Notes: a model not told the origin generated them from the sequence alone. A stretch of DNA of 64,000 nucleotides from Planctomycetota bacterium (GCA_022563885.1 JADFMM010000003.1:17909-81908), one strand, 5' to 3'; shown: positions 8,670 through 18,338, numbered from the stretch's first letter. Made by a program: numbers and translations.

Positions 8670-9701
8670 ATGGACATCAAGCACAAGCGGGTCGCGGTCA
8701 TATCGACGGTCGCCTGGCGAACGCCGCCCCGAGCCTATGGGGCCTGGGAGACCGTGGCCAGCAACATCACTGAAGGATTGGTCCGCAGAGGCTGGAGCAA
8801 TGTAACCCTATATGCCACCGGCGACTCCCAAACGGCCGCCGAGTTGAAATTCTGTGTGGATAGAGGGTATGAAGAGGATGGGTCGGATCGATTGCCGCAG
8901 GTGTCAACGGTCTTGCATATCTCTCAAGTGATGGAACAGGCCGATCAGTATGACCTGATCCACAACAACTTTGATTATGTCCCATTGACGTATTCCCGAC
9001 TGATCAAAACCCCCATTTTGACGACTATTCATGGTTTCTCTGATCCTGACCTCCTCAGGGTCTACCACAAGTACAGAGACTCTTTTTATGTCTCCATCAG
9101 CGATTCGGATCGAGACCCCGGCTTGCACTATTTGGCGACAGTCTACAATGGTATCGATATAGACGCATTAACGTTCAGGGAAGAGCCGGGAGAATTCCTG
9201 GTCTGCTATGGCAGGATCCATCCGGACAAGGGCGTTCATTTGGCAATTCAAGTGGCCAGACAGAGTCGCAGGCCTCTGATTATTGCCGGCATTATCCAAG
9301 ACCAAGGCTACTTTGACGAGTTCATTCAGCCCCATCTTGACGGAGAGGTGATGCGGTATATCGGTCCGGTCAATCCTCAACAGCGGGACGGCCTACTTGG
9401 AAGGGCCTTGGCCGTGCTCCATCTGAACACCATTCCCGAGCGTTTTGGCTTGGTCTTGGTGGAGTCGATGGCTGCCGGTGTGCCGGTCATCGCCATGGAT
9501 TTGGGGTCTTGCGCAGAAATCGTGAAACATGGAGAAACCGGATTCCTGGTCAACGATGTATCCGAGGCCGTGACTGCCGTGACTGAGATTGGCCAATTGA
9601 ATCGTGCTGGCTGTCGGCGACATGTCCAGGACAATTTTACCATCGATCACATGGTATCGGCCTATGAACGGGTCTATGAACAAATATTCGCCCGTACCTA
9701 G
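8670..9701 (+). CDS. Glycosyltransferase family 4
   Basis: A 343-residue GT-B protein from ATG 8670 (an upstream in-frame ATG at 8604 adds 22 unlikely residues). N-terminal loop PPRAYGAWETVASNITEGL matches the acceptor loop of short GT4 proteins; IHNNFDYVPL and TIHGFSD follow; the C-terminal lobe has CYGRIHPDKGVHLAIQVA and the donor motif ERFGLVLVESMAAGVPVIA with E-x7-E. Such proteins transfer a sugar from a nucleotide-sugar donor; the acceptor is unknown. It stands alone, with a family B repeat directly upstream and the TauE/SafE gene convergent downstream. Confidence 0.85.
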   Translation: MDIKHKRVAVISTVAWRTPPRAYGAWETVASNITEGLVRRGWSNVTLYATGDSQTAAELKFCVDRGYEEDGSDRLPQVSTVLHISQVMEQADQYDLIHNNFDYVPLTYSRLIKTPILTTIHGFSDPDLLRVYHKYRDSFYVSISDSDRDPGLHYLATVYNGIDIDALTFREEPGEFLVCYGRIHPDKGVHLAIQVARQSRRPLIIAGIIQDQGYFDEFIQPHLDGEVMRYIGPVNPQQRDGLLGRALAVLHLNTIPERFGLVLVESMAAGVPVIAMDLGSCAEIVKHGETGFLVNDVSEAVTAVTEIGQLNRAGCRRHVQDNFTIDHMVSAYERVYEQIFART

Positions 9702-9786
9702 CCGGGCGAGGGATGACCCTTCGGCATGCGGCCAAATACCTCTAGGACGACTAGGCATGGGCACAGAACGCCGCTAAGCTTCCCCT

Positions 9787-10527
9787 CTACTGAACGCACA
9801 GACCAATCGCAGCCATGAGTGCTAGCAACCGCACGATGAGAGCGAAGACCGCTTCGGGCAACCGGTTGGCCAGATGGATGCCCAGCGCAGCGCCAACAAT
9901 GATGCAGGGAAGGAGGCTGAGATTCGTGAGGAAGGACTGCATCGTAATGAGACCCTGCCCCTGGCTGAAGGGGATCTTGGAGAGATTGAGAATCCAGAAA
10001 AACCAGGCTTGGGTTCCGATAAACTCTCTCTTTTGAAAGCGCATGGCCACCAGGTAGATGATCATAATGGGTCCGGCGGCATTGGCCAGCATGCTCGTGG
10101 AGCCGGCCAAGATGCCGATGAGTGCTGCGAACAGCCAGTGCTTGGGGATACTTTCATTGGACACTAGCCTCTCTCGGAGCCAAGATCCGGCAGTCAATAC
10201 GAGAACCAAGACCCCAATCATCGGTTTGAGTTGGTCGTTCGTGATATGTTCCATCCCTTGGGCACCGGCGATCACACCCGCCCATGTCCAGGGCAGGAGA
10301 CGCCCCAGTTGCCTCCAGTTGACATGCCGGCGCCAGTAGAGGATCGCGATTATGTCGGCCATCGCCAACATTGGCAGGACGAAGCCTGTCGATTCTCTGG
10401 CGGGGAGCATGAGGGCCATGAGAGGGACGATAAGGATGCCGCCACCTGGTAGGCCCGTCTTGCTAATGCCGATGAATGTCGCCCCTACGATGGCGAGACT
10501 CCACTGGAACTGAGTCAAATCTAGCAT
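9787..10527 (-). CDS. TauE/SafE family sulfite/anion exporter
   Basis: A 246-residue integral membrane protein with about eight helices. The first helix contains GISKTGLPGGGILIVPLMAL, the conserved G-x-G-G-G repeat region of TauE/SafE proteins, and the mirrored repeat in the second half reads GILAGSTSMLANAAGPIMII, with NAAGP as the matching signature. Family members export sulfoacetate, sulfite or related anions across the inner membrane; the substrate cannot be told here. Convergent with the glycosyltransferase; the gap upstream holds a family A repeat. Confidence 0.88.
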   Translation of the reverse strand: MLDLTQFQWSLAIVGATFIGISKTGLPGGGILIVPLMALMLPARESTGFVLPMLAMADIIAILYWRRHVNWRQLGRLLPWTWAGVIAGAQGMEHITNDQLKPMIGVLVLVLTAGSWLRERLVSNESIPKHWLFAALIGILAGSTSMLANAAGPIMIIYLVAMRFQKREFIGTQAWFFWILNLSKIPFSQGQGLITMQSFLTNLSLLPCIIVGAALGIHLANRLPEAVFALIVRLLALMAAIGLCVQ

Positions 10528-11266
10528 AATGTGTTCTGAATGATGATTGCAGTCGAGGAAAACCGGAAAACAAGCGGTTCTTCTTCGACCCCGAGGCTCA
10601 GACCCCAGGGGAAGCCAGACGAGGGTGCTCCGCCAGACACTAGCGTATCCGACCGGTCAGACGGGCGTCCAGTACTAAAAAGATGCAGGCGGGATGTCAT
10701 GGTAGCGGGTAGAGTTGGCAGTTTGCGACTCCCCCATTGAGCTGACCCGGCCCGCTGCCGAGGCCTGAGCCGAGAGGATGATTGTCCCGACTTTCGGCAC
10801 ACGCTCCCGTCGATGCCCAGGGAGGGGATTGGGTTGACACCACACCATTCTTCACCGATCGGCAAGAAATTGGACAATTTTGGGTCTAAGTGTGCCCCAT
10901 ATTGGGTAGAAACTGAGGATGGGGGACAGTCGTTTAACAAGACTGTCCCTTCCAAGCTTTCTCAGCGAAACCACAGGCGTAGCTGTTCTACGTCGCGGAA
11001 TTCGTGACTGAGAAGCGATCAACGATGGGGTGCAATTGGGCATTCGAAAGTCCAAGTTGTTTCTTGCCGGTCCCTCGGCGTGCCCGATCACCTTTGCCTG
11101 CGCCGTGCTGGCTCCGAAAAAAAATGATCCTGCCTCCTTATCAATGTGCTAAGGCAGAGACTAAAAAGGACGCTTTTTTTGGGTTTTTCCCCTTAAATCG
11201 AGTTTTTGCTTAAGTGTGCTAGCCGGTTTTCACGAAAATAAGGTGTCAAGATATTTCTTTATTTAT
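10528..11266. other. Intergenic region holding a family A repeat
   Basis: The long gap between the TauE/SafE start and cspA. 10855-11077 is repeat copy A2. The stretch 10528-10850 has open frames on both strands but none with a ribosome binding site or protein-like pattern. 11080-11266 is increasingly AT-rich and leads into the cspA promoter. Confidence 0.5.
10855..11077 (-). repeat. Dispersed repeat family A, copy 2 (inverted)
   Basis: Reverse complement of copies 1, 3 and 4. Ends are CGATCGGCAAGAAATTGGAC and the complement of GGGACCGGCAAGAAACAAC. The internal palindrome reads GGGACAGTCTT with ACGACTGTCCC in repeat orientation. Confidence 0.85.
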
Positions 11267-11296
11267 TTGCTTAACGACTGAAAGGTCGGTTATAGT
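11267..11296 (+). promoter_or_regulatory. Predicted sigma-70-type promoter of cspA
   Basis: TTGCTT at 11267-11272 and TATAGT at 11291-11296, 18 bases apart, about 112 bases upstream of the cold-shock start codon. This implies a leader of about 105 nucleotides, as is common for cold-shock mRNAs. Confidence 0.55.
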
Positions 11297-11408
11297 GTCC
11301 GCCTAATGGAGTGTGCTTGTTTTTCTCTCAGGAGCATGCGTCATATGAATTTTAAAAAGAGAGAGTAAGATGTTGTATGGTCTGTAAGATGGCCAAGGAG
11401 AAGTACTA

Positions 11409-11612
11409 GTGAGTTCAGGCACTGTAAAATGGTTCAATGCGACTAAGGGATTTGGGTTTATCACCCCGGATGATGGTGGAGATGATCTATTCGTCCATCA
11501 CTCGGAGATCAAGATGGACGGTTATGCATCACTCGATGAAGGCCAGAAGGTTGACTTCGAAATTGGCGAAGGTCGAAAAGGGCCTTGCGCTACCAACGTA
11601 GTACCCAGCTGA
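11409..11612 (+). CDS. cspA: Cold-shock protein (CspA family)
   Basis: A 67-residue single cold-shock domain starting at GTG 11409, with AAGGAG eight bases upstream. The RNA-binding motifs are [15 protein letters not shown] (RNP1 KGFGFI) and DLFVHHSEI (RNP2-like LFVHH). It binds single-stranded nucleic acid and keeps mRNAs unfolded in the cytoplasm. The full-length, well-conserved domain makes the call secure. It is a monocistronic unit: own promoter, roughly 100-nucleotide leader, and a strong terminator 25 bases after the stop. Confidence 0.95.
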   Translation: MSSGTVKWFNATKGFGFITPDDGGDDLFVHHSEIKMDGYASLDEGQKVDFEIGEGRKGPCATNVVPS

Positions 11613-11637
11613 GCAGTCTCCAAGGATCACAAATAAT

Positions 11638-11666
11638 AGGCCCTGTCGTTAGACAGGGCCTTTTTG
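11638..11666 (+). terminator. Rho-independent terminator after cspA
   Basis: Perfect 10-bp stem AGGCCCTGTC / GACAGGGCCT with a GTTA loop, followed by a run of T. Confidence 0.92.
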
Positions 11667-11898
11667 TGCATTTCTGTTGATCGTTCTTTTCTTAAGACCT
11701 GTCTAACGATTGGGATACAGTGTATTTCCCTATCGCCGGGGCGCGGTTTATGGGGATGATCCTTGACTTGGGCGGAGAAGCTCTGTGGCCGCTCCCACCG
11801 CAGGAGTGTGAGCCTATGGCGAAAAAGTCCAGACGGTATCGTGCCCGTGAGGTCGGTCTGCGCGGATGGCTGACAGAGCAAGCTCGAACTTGCGTGTC

Positions 11899-12798
11899 TC
11901 AGAGTTTCTGGGCGTTGTAGATGGCCCCGTAGGACTTATTGTGGACGATGTGCTGCATGATATCTGTTCGGCTGATGATCCCCACCAGTTTCCCTTGATC
12001 CAGGATAGGAACTCGACGGAATTCTTCTCGCACCAACTTATCGCAGATGTCAAGGAGATCGTCGTGGATGTTGAAGCTGACGACATCTGTTGTCATGAGG
12101 TCGCGGGCCATCAGGACTGTACTATTCGGGGCGAAGAGAGAAGCGAGTACGTCCTTTTCAGAGACAATCCCTAGTAGGTTCATGCAGTCGTCCACAACGG
12201 GCAGCGCGGACACCCGTTTCTTTGCCAGGATCTGGGCGATTTCCGGCATAGGGGTTTCCGTACGGACCGTCTGCACGCCCCCCCGCATGACATCCGCCGC
12301 GAGCAGGCTCTCCTTCTTCAAGGGCTCTCCGGTGGCTGCGTCCGCTGATGAAAAGAAGTATTTTGTGGCAAATCGGATCAAATCTGCCCGTGAGATAGCG
12401 CCTATCGGTCGCCCTTCGAGCAAAATCGGGACTCGCCTGAAGCTATTAGTGGCCAAACAGTTACAGACGGATGATAGGTTGTCAGCGACGTCGAAGGTAA
12501 CGACATTGGCAGTCATGAAGTCCTTGACGGTGGCATGAAGAAACTCTTTTCCGAACAGGAACATCAACAGATCCTTGTCCGAGATAATACCGACTAACTG
12601 CCCATTTTCCACGACCGGCAGGCCGCTTATCTGCTCGTCAATGATGATACTGATAGCACGATGGACAGAGTGGTATTTTTCAATGCAGGGGGGACCCAAC
12701 TGCATGGCGTCCACCGCTTTTTTCGACCGCAAGGCCTCGAGTTCGACGGACGGCGTCGGTGACTTTTGCTGAGGGGTCGCTACTTGGACGTTGCTCAT
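11899..12798 (-). CDS. Four-CBS-domain protein
   Basis: A 299-residue soluble protein made of two CBS pairs. Each repeat shows the pattern of a helix, then VxDxxGxLVGIISxxDLL: ENGQLVGIISDKDLLMFL, EGRPIGAISRADLIRF, DCMNLLGIVSEKDVLASL and DQGKLVGIISRTDIMQHI. Phrases such as SFRRVPILL and EFRRVPIL are typical of adenosine-nucleotide binding Bateman modules. No enzymatic or DNA-binding domain is attached, so it is probably a stand-alone energy or nucleotide sensor acting on a partner. Single gene, facing the cspA unit, with no obvious partner next to it. Confidence 0.9.
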   Translation of the reverse strand: MSNVQVATPQQKSPTPSVELEALRSKKAVDAMQLGPPCIEKYHSVHRAISIIIDEQISGLPVVENGQLVGIISDKDLLMFLFGKEFLHATVKDFMTANVVTFDVADNLSSVCNCLATNSFRRVPILLEGRPIGAISRADLIRFATKYFFSSADAATGEPLKKESLLAADVMRGGVQTVRTETPMPEIAQILAKKRVSALPVVDDCMNLLGIVSEKDVLASLFAPNSTVLMARDLMTTDVVSFNIHDDLLDICDKLVREEFRRVPILDQGKLVGIISRTDIMQHIVHNKSYGAIYNAQKL

Positions 12799-12990
12799 GT
12801 TTTAACACTCCCCGGATTACTGGATCACGCTCGGTGTCGCTCATTTGAATCGCTTATGGGTCTGCGCCAAACTTCGGTCCGACTGGCGGTGGCATCGACC
12901 GTTCCCGTGGCGGACTTCAGCCAAAAAGGCGGAGAGTCTCCCACAAAAGAGACCTTAGACTTGATCCCGAGCGACGACGTAGCAGAGGAA

Positions 12991-14026
12991 TCACACCAGC
13001 CAGCGCAGGACCGGTAGTTTTTTTAGGACGACGGTGAGGAAGTAGGACGAGAAGAATAGGACCACCGTGCCTGCGGTCACGTTGATCCAGAATGCGCTTT
13101 CTACAGGGTCCTTGCCCAGTGCCTCGCCGAGCCCGATGAGGATCGCAATGTGGCACAGATAGATGCCGAAGGTGTTGGGCGACTTTCCTAACAAGCCTGT
13201 CCACGCTGGGCCAAGGGCGATGTGAGGCTTGCACGGCCCGGAAGACTGCGGACGACAGAAAAATGATTGGAAGGCTAAGAAAACCGAGCACAAAGCGTCC
13301 ATTGAAACGGCCTTGATGCTCCAGGTAGGCCCCACTTTGCACCAGCGTATAGGAGAGACACAGCAAGAAGATCAAGGCCAGATGGCGGGCCTTCGGGCGC
13401 CGTGGTATGCTCTCGTGCAGTTCGTGACCCCAGAGATAGTACCCCACGTAGGGCAGAAAAAAGGTCAGGACTGAGCGCTCCCGGTGCCAATAGACAGGGT
13501 TGGCGAGTGCATAGAGGGAGCCGAGGCCCAACAGCAGAGCGATGGTCACCTGCCGTTGAATGGGGGTCGTCGCCAGGACGAAACGCCGGAGCAAGGGCGT
13601 GAGACCGTATAGGATCGCAATCAAAAACAGGAAGTAGGTGTGGTAGGGCGGATTGGCCGCGCTGATGTCCCTGCCGATAGTGTGCCAATCGACAGGTTCG
13701 TTGTCGAACCGGTACCGGCACACATAGTACAGTCCCGTCCAGACGATCAGGGGCAGAGCGATTCTCTTGGCCCGTTTTCGATAAAAAGAGACCCCCGTCT
13801 CGCGAGATCGGGATTCATGCAGCAGCAGGGCGCCACTGATCATGATGAATAGGGGCACGCACCACTGCAGCACCAGACAGAGGCTGTGCCCGCTCCACCA
13901 AAGGGCGTTAAACGGTGTCACGAAGCCGACGGCCCCCAACGTTACATGCAGGAGAATAACGGCGAAGGCGGCCAGAACCCGCAGACGGTCAAGGTATGCG
14001 GTCGGACTGATTGAGTCATCTTGCAC
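12991..14026 (-). pseudogene. Acyltransferase 3 (OafA/WecH-like), frameshifted
   Basis: The frame from 14026 encodes an acyltransferase-3 protein: YLDRLRVLAAFAVILLHV with the catalytic-region histidine, then about eight membrane helices. Near 13205-13250 the frame turns into arginine-rich nonsense (continuing to 12917), while the neighbouring frame carries the missing end: LGKSPNTFGIYLCHIAILIG, two more helices, stop at 12991. One surplus base (for example in CATCGCCC) would explain it. Joined, the protein has about 345 residues, a normal length. These enzymes acetylate surface sugars in the membrane. Either a real recent inactivation or a sequence error. Confidence 0.75.
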
Positions 14027-14034
14027 GCCGTTTT

Positions 14035-15336
14035 TCAGCCGGGACTCACTGTGGTTTTGCCGGTCCCTAAGCCCAAAGTGGTGATATCCAGTCCACTGGG
14101 TTCCTGGTACACACGCAAGCCAAATTCAGGCATGATGGCGAACAGATGATCAAAAATGTCTGCCTGAATAGCCTCGTAGTTGGCCCAAGCCTGGTCTCTG
14201 CAGAAGGCATAAACCTGGAGGGGGAGGCCCTGCGAGGTGGGCTCCAGGTGACGTACCAACAGGGTCATCTCCGGATTGATCATGGGGTGATTCTTGAGAT
14301 AGGCCTCGACATAGGCCCGGAAGGTCCCAATGTTGGTGAGTCGGCGACTATTGATAGGCTCGGTGGTGTCGATTTTTTCGGCGCTGTTGTGTCGCTCGAT
14401 CTCCTCTTGCTTGGCTTCTATGTATTGAGTGATGTGTTGAAACTTCTTGAAGCGGTCCACCATCGCCTTATCGCAGAGCCTAATTGAATTCATATCGACG
14501 TAGAGATTGCGTTTGATGCGTCGGCCGCCGGACTCCTCCATACCTCGCCAGTTCTTAAAAGAGTCACTGATGAGGGCGTAGGCCGGGATGGTCGAGATGG
14601 TCTTGTCCCAGTTTTGTACTTTGACGGTGGTGAGCGAGATGTCGATCACGTCCCCGTCGGCTCCGTGTTTAGGCATCTCGATCCAGTCTCCGATGCGGAC
14701 CATGCGGTTTGCAGACAACTGGACGCCTGCGACCAGACCCAGGATGGAATCCTTAAACACCAGCATCAAAATGGCGGTCATCGCCCCCATGCCGGCCAGG
14801 AGCTTGCTGGGGTCCTTGTTGAGGAGCAACGACAAGACCAGAATGCCGATGGCAATGGCGGCCAGGGTCTTGGCGACCTGAATAAAACTACGGATGGGGA
14901 TACGGCGTGCAAAGGCGAAGGTGCCGTAAATTTCGACGACCGCGTTCAAGAAGGCGCTCACCACGAACCAGCCCATCAGCGCCATGTAAAGCTTCGCCCC
15001 GGTCTGCAGTGCGCCCGACCAGCCGCCCGTTTCTGAGGGGAAGAAAACCGCTGCCAGACGATAGATGACCAGGGCAGGGGCCAGATGGGACATGCGAATA
15101 AAAACACGATGCTTGACGAGTACGTTGTCCCATTGCGTCTTGCTACGATCGGCCACGTGATGTAGCACGCGGACGATCAGACGCTTGGCGACCCAGTTCG
15201 CTATCCACGCCACGACCAGAATGCCCAGCAATCCCACCGAGGTCGCGATCAGCGCCGCTAGCGTATCCGAGATTCCCATGGCGATGAGATGCTGTTCCAG
15301 ATTCAGCAAGAGATCCGCGATTCGTCCGTTTTTCAT
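14035..15336 (-). CDS. Mechanosensitive channel of the MscS family (YbdG-like)
   Basis: A 433-residue protein from ATG 15336 (MKNGRIADLL; GGGA eight bases upstream); the longer frame to 15483 adds 49 residues with no helix pattern and is rejected. Five membrane helices lie in residues about 20-190. The pore helix and beta domain follow: KLLAGMGAMTAILMLVFKD, VQLSANRMVRIGDWIEMP, then DGDVIDISLTTVKVQNWD and TIPAYALISDSFKNWRG. The insert and C-terminal domain resemble E. coli YbdG. It gates on membrane tension to release solutes in osmotic downshock. It ends 8 bases after the acyltransferase start on the same strand. Confidence 0.9.
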   Translation of the reverse strand: MKNGRIADLLLNLEQHLIAMGISDTLAALIATSVGLLGILVVAWIANWVAKRLIVRVLHHVADRSKTQWDNVLVKHRVFIRMSHLAPALVIYRLAAVFFPSETGGWSGALQTGAKLYMALMGWFVVSAFLNAVVEIYGTFAFARRIPIRSFIQVAKTLAAIAIGILVLSLLLNKDPSKLLAGMGAMTAILMLVFKDSILGLVAGVQLSANRMVRIGDWIEMPKHGADGDVIDISLTTVKVQNWDKTISTIPAYALISDSFKNWRGMEESGGRRIKRNLYVDMNSIRLCDKAMVDRFKKFQHITQYIEAKQEEIERHNSAEKIDTTEPINSRRLTNIGTFRAYVEAYLKNHPMINPEMTLLVRHLEPTSQGLPLQVYAFCRDQAWANYEAIQADIFDHLFAIMPEFGLRVYQEPSGLDITTLGLGTGKTTVSPG

Positions 15337-15500
15337 GTCCGCATTCCCGGCATAATGATCGATGTCTACAGAGAACAGGCCAGTATAGACAGTTGTATGA
15401 TGAGCGGAAGGCGCAAAACCGCGGATACCCGGGCGATCGCATCTGAATGCGGTGTTCGTGTAAGTTCCGGCGTGAAACGTCACTGGTTACCAATTACTGA

Positions 15501-16208
15501 TTACCACCTAACGCGACAGCCGATCGTGCAGATGGGGCCGCTGAAGTCCAAGCCGGCGTCCTTCTTGTTGAAGTCGTACTGAAATTCCACCAACACATCC
15601 AACTGAGAGGTGACCGCCACGTTGACCCCCGCGGTGACGAAGGGGAAGAAGCCCTTGGCCCAGGTCTCGCTGCCTTTTTGAACGTCCGTGATGCTGAAGT
15701 CGAGTCCCGGCCCGAACGCGTCGACCGTGGTTTCGGTATGCGTGTCCTCCCAGTGATCGACCATGCTGAAATAACCGAAGCCCGCGCCCAAATAGGGCTT
15801 GACACGCAGATCGTCCACGTAGCCCGTGGGTCCCGGTCCCCGGGGATAGAATCGGGCGGCCAGCCGGAGGTCGTAGAGTATGAGATTGTCTTCCAAGGTC
15901 TCTTCAATTGGGCCGTCATCGTCGAATGCGATGCTGTACTGGGAGACCGTGGCTAAGGAGGAGCCCCCGAAGCCAAGGGCCAGATCCATATAGTCGTCCG
16001 CAAAGAGCGGACTGGCCAGTTCCACCTCAAAACGTGTGCGTGTGCTCCGGTTGCCCGTAATGGGGCTGTCCAGCGTCTGCGAGCCCACCTTGAAACCCAA
16101 GCCCCAACCCCCGCCAGAGCTGGGCGATGACAGTCCTAGCAGCAGGATGAGTGCCGGTAGGACCACATAGATCCAAGATCGTCTAGACGTACCTTCTGCG
16201 CGTGCCAT
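15501..16208 (-). CDS. Outer-membrane beta-barrel protein, function unknown
   Basis: A 235-residue protein with a signal peptide (SWIYVVLPALILLLGLSSP) and alternating hydrophobic strands ending in an aromatic/basic terminus, GCRVRW. Segments like YLGAGFGYFSMVDHWE and PFVTAGVNVAVTSQLDVLVEFQYDF are typical of eight-stranded OmpA/OmpW-like barrels. No specific family motif is evident. It precedes the mscS gene on the same strand with a 164-base gap, so may share its promoter. Confidence 0.72.
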   Translation of the reverse strand: MARAEGTSRRSWIYVVLPALILLLGLSSPSSGGGWGLGFKVGSQTLDSPITGNRSTRTRFEVELASPLFADDYMDLALGFGGSSLATVSQYSIAFDDDGPIEETLEDNLILYDLRLAARFYPRGPGPTGYVDDLRVKPYLGAGFGYFSMVDHWEDTHTETTVDAFGPGLDFSITDVQKGSETWAKGFFPFVTAGVNVAVTSQLDVLVEFQYDFNKKDAGLDFSGPICTIGCRVRW

Positions 16209-16481
16209 GATCAGTGCTCCTTGATTTCCGTGCTCTTCGTCCGCTCAGATAAGGCAGGTCAGAGGGTTTAGGTAACATTGTTTTTGTCCCCCGGCAGGAG
16301 GTCGACTTGGCACGAACCTCTCGCTGCTGTCGTTTCTGTCTTGCTCCTATCGTTCATCGCAGTGGCGTGATAGTATCGGCAGACGATAATGGAGTTCCAA
16401 AGACGCGGCATCATCGGGATCGCAAGGTCGGAAGCAGTGGTGTGGTCTGGGAACACGGTTCGACAGAAGGCACGAACAAGG

Positions 16482-16943
16482 ATGGTCATTGAGGCTCCCA
16501 TCAGCAAAAGGACAAAGTTCTGGCTTCTGATCTACGCACTAGGTTTGGTCGGTTTTTCCGGCTGGTTCGCCTATGACGGATTTCTGAACGAGAGTTTCGC
16601 CGAAGACCACACGAATGAGGAGGGGGTGGCGGACTTCACACTGCGGTTTAATCAAAAGTCGCCTCCCTTTTTCTTGGGTGGCGCCCTGCTGATGGGCCTG
16701 CGTCTCTTCGTCGTTAGCAAGAGACGAATCGTGGCGGAAGAGAGCGATCTGGTCATTCACGATAGGGTTCGCATCCCCTATGACGCTATCCAGGAGATAG
16801 ACAAGACTCATTTTAAGACGAAAGGGGTGTTTACCGTGGCCTATGATTCCCCTGACGGAGAGCGCCTGAGGCGCAAGGTCGACAGTCGAGACTACGACAA
16901 CATGACCGCCATCCTGGACCACCTGGTGGAGCAGATTTCCTGA
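16482..16943 (+). CDS. Small membrane protein, unknown function
   Basis: A 153-residue protein from ATG 16482 (the open frame extends to 16389 but the added segment is not protein-like). Two hydrophobic helices (FWLLIYALGLVGFSGWFAY and FFLGGALLMGLRLFVVSKR) flank a periplasmic segment; the C-terminal 75 residues look like a small beta-rich PH-like cytoplasmic domain (ESDLVIHDRVRIPYDAIQEI). No named family recognised. It stands alone between the outer-membrane protein gene and tRNA-Gln. Confidence 0.65.
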   Translation: MVIEAPISKRTKFWLLIYALGLVGFSGWFAYDGFLNESFAEDHTNEEGVADFTLRFNQKSPPFFLGGALLMGLRLFVVSKRRIVAEESDLVIHDRVRIPYDAIQEIDKTHFKTKGVFTVAYDSPDGERLRRKVDSRDYDNMTAILDHLVEQIS

Positions 16944-17165
16944 ATACTTGGAGAATTGGGGCAAAAACACTTGATTTGGCGGGACCATCTCGGTACGGTA
17001 AACCCTTCGATTTTGCTCTGACGCATGGGGTGGATCGCTGAGTTTCGTAGCTTGGGGTCAACCGTTTCACGGCGTCGTTGACTCAGGCCTCCGCCAGAGC
17101 CAAGTCATGCTACTTGGTAGCTTCCGTGACAAATAAGAGACACATGGGGTGTGCCCTGGTTTGAT

Positions 17166-17237
17166 TACCCGATGGTGTAATTGGCAACACATGGGCTTTT
17201 GGTGCCCATATTCCAGGTTCGAGTCCTGGTCGGGTAG
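17166..17237 (+). tRNA. tRNA-Gln (UUG)
   Basis: Acceptor arms TACCCGA / TCGGGTA, anticodon stem TGGGC / GCCCA with loop TTTTGGT (anticodon TTG), T arm CCAGGTTCGAGTCCTGG. A U1-A72 pair is normal for tRNA-Gln. CCA is not encoded. It lies 54 bases before glmU in the same direction. Confidence 0.95.
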
Positions 17238-17291
17238 TGCTTACGGCGCTTGAGCCTTATTGTAAGTCTGTATCTTTATCTGAGTCGTTGT

Positions 17292-18338
17292 ATGAAAGAA
17301 AAAGTCGCCATCATCCTAGCAGCCGGTGTGAGCAGCCGGATGAACACCCAGCTTCCTAAGGTGCTCCATGAAGTCAGTGGCAGGCCGATGTTGGCTCATG
17401 TCCTCGGAGCCTGTCGGGCCGTGAACATCAGTCGGATTCTGGTCGTCGTCGGCTTTGGAGCCGACCAGGTCAAAGAGCGCTATGCAGACGCTCAGGATAT
17501 TTTTTGGGTGGAGCAGAGAGAGCAGCGGGGCACAGGGCACGCGGTATTGTGTTGTCAGGATCACCTGCGGGAATTTGCGGGCGACACCATGATCCTGTGT
17601 GGCGACGGGCCGCTGATCAGAGCCGAAACACTGAAGACACTGATCGAGAAACATGATTCCGAGAATTCCAAGGCAACCTTGGCAACGGCCCTGTTGGAGG
17701 AGCCCAGCGGTTACGGCCGTATCGTCCGGGATAGTTACGGAAGTATTCAGGGCATTGTCGAGCATAGCGACTGCACAGCCGAGCAATTAGAGATCAAAGA
17801 GGTGAACCCAAGCTATTACCTGTTCGACAATCAGCTCCTTTTCAGCCTCTTGGCTCAGGTGAAGCCCGACAATGTGAAGCAGGAACTGTATCTGACGGAT
17901 GTCGTTTCCGGAGCCATTTCCTTGGGTCACAGGGTGCTGGCCGTGAGGGCGGTGCGACCGGAAGAGGCGATGGGCGTGAACAGTCGGGCGCAGCTGAGTG
18001 TGGTCAGCAAGATCATGCAGCGTCGGATTCAAGAGGAACTGATGGACAATGGCGTGACGATTGTGGACCCCGACAATACCTGGATCGACGCAGGGGTCGA
18101 GATCGGCCTGGATACCGTCATCGAGCCCTTTACCTATATCCACGGCGATGTCGAAATCGGTGAACGCTGCCGCATTGGTCCCTTTGCCTATGTGACGGGG
18201 GGCACGGTGTTGGAGAATGACGCCCTGTTGGGTGTCTTTATGGAATCTGGATCGGTGGTTTCCCAACGCACTGGTGACGAAATGGGCGATGAAGTAAAAT
18301 CGGCCAAGCAGATGGGGGGAGGTGAGGCGCGCGGATGA
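17292..18338 (+). CDS. glmU: UDP-GlcNAc pyrophosphorylase, GlmU N-terminal type (no acetyltransferase half)
   Basis: A 348-residue protein from ATG 17292. It has the uridylyltransferase signature IILAAGVSSRMNTQLPKVLH (the G-x-x-S/T-R-M loop and catalytic lysine), EQRGTGHAVLC and CGDGPLI, and makes UDP-GlcNAc from GlcNAc-1-phosphate and UTP. E. coli GlmU has about 456 residues; here only the first turns of the left-handed helix (residues about 265-325) remain, so the C-terminal acetyltransferase active site is absent and acetylation of glucosamine-1-phosphate must be supplied by another protein. Its stop overlaps the prs start (ATGA). UDP-GlcNAc feeds the lipid A genes further down. Confidence 0.88.
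   Translation: MKEKVAIILAAGVSSRMNTQLPKVLHEVSGRPMLAHVLGACRAVNISRILVVVGFGADQVKERYADAQDIFWVEQREQRGTGHAVLCCQDHLREFAGDTMILCGDGPLIRAETLKTLIEKHDSENSKATLATALLEEPSGYGRIVRDSYGSIQGIVEHSDCTAEQLEIKEVNPSYYLFDNQLLFSLLAQVKPDNVKQELYLTDVVSGAISLGHRVLAVRAVRPEEAMGVNSRAQLSVVSKIMQRRIQEELMDNGVTIVDPDNTWIDAGVEIGLDTVIEPFTYIHGDVEIGERCRIGPFAYVTGGTVLENDALLGVFMESGSVVSQRTGDEMGDEVKSAKQMGGGEARG

Noticed and set aside
10521..10955. 144-codon minus-strand frame beside repeat A2
   Set aside because: Its N-terminus is encoded by the repeat and the remainder lacks protein-like pattern and ribosome binding site.
14050..14070. TTGCCGGTCCCTAA resembling a repeat A end
   Set aside because: It lies inside the mscS coding region with no further similarity; chance match.
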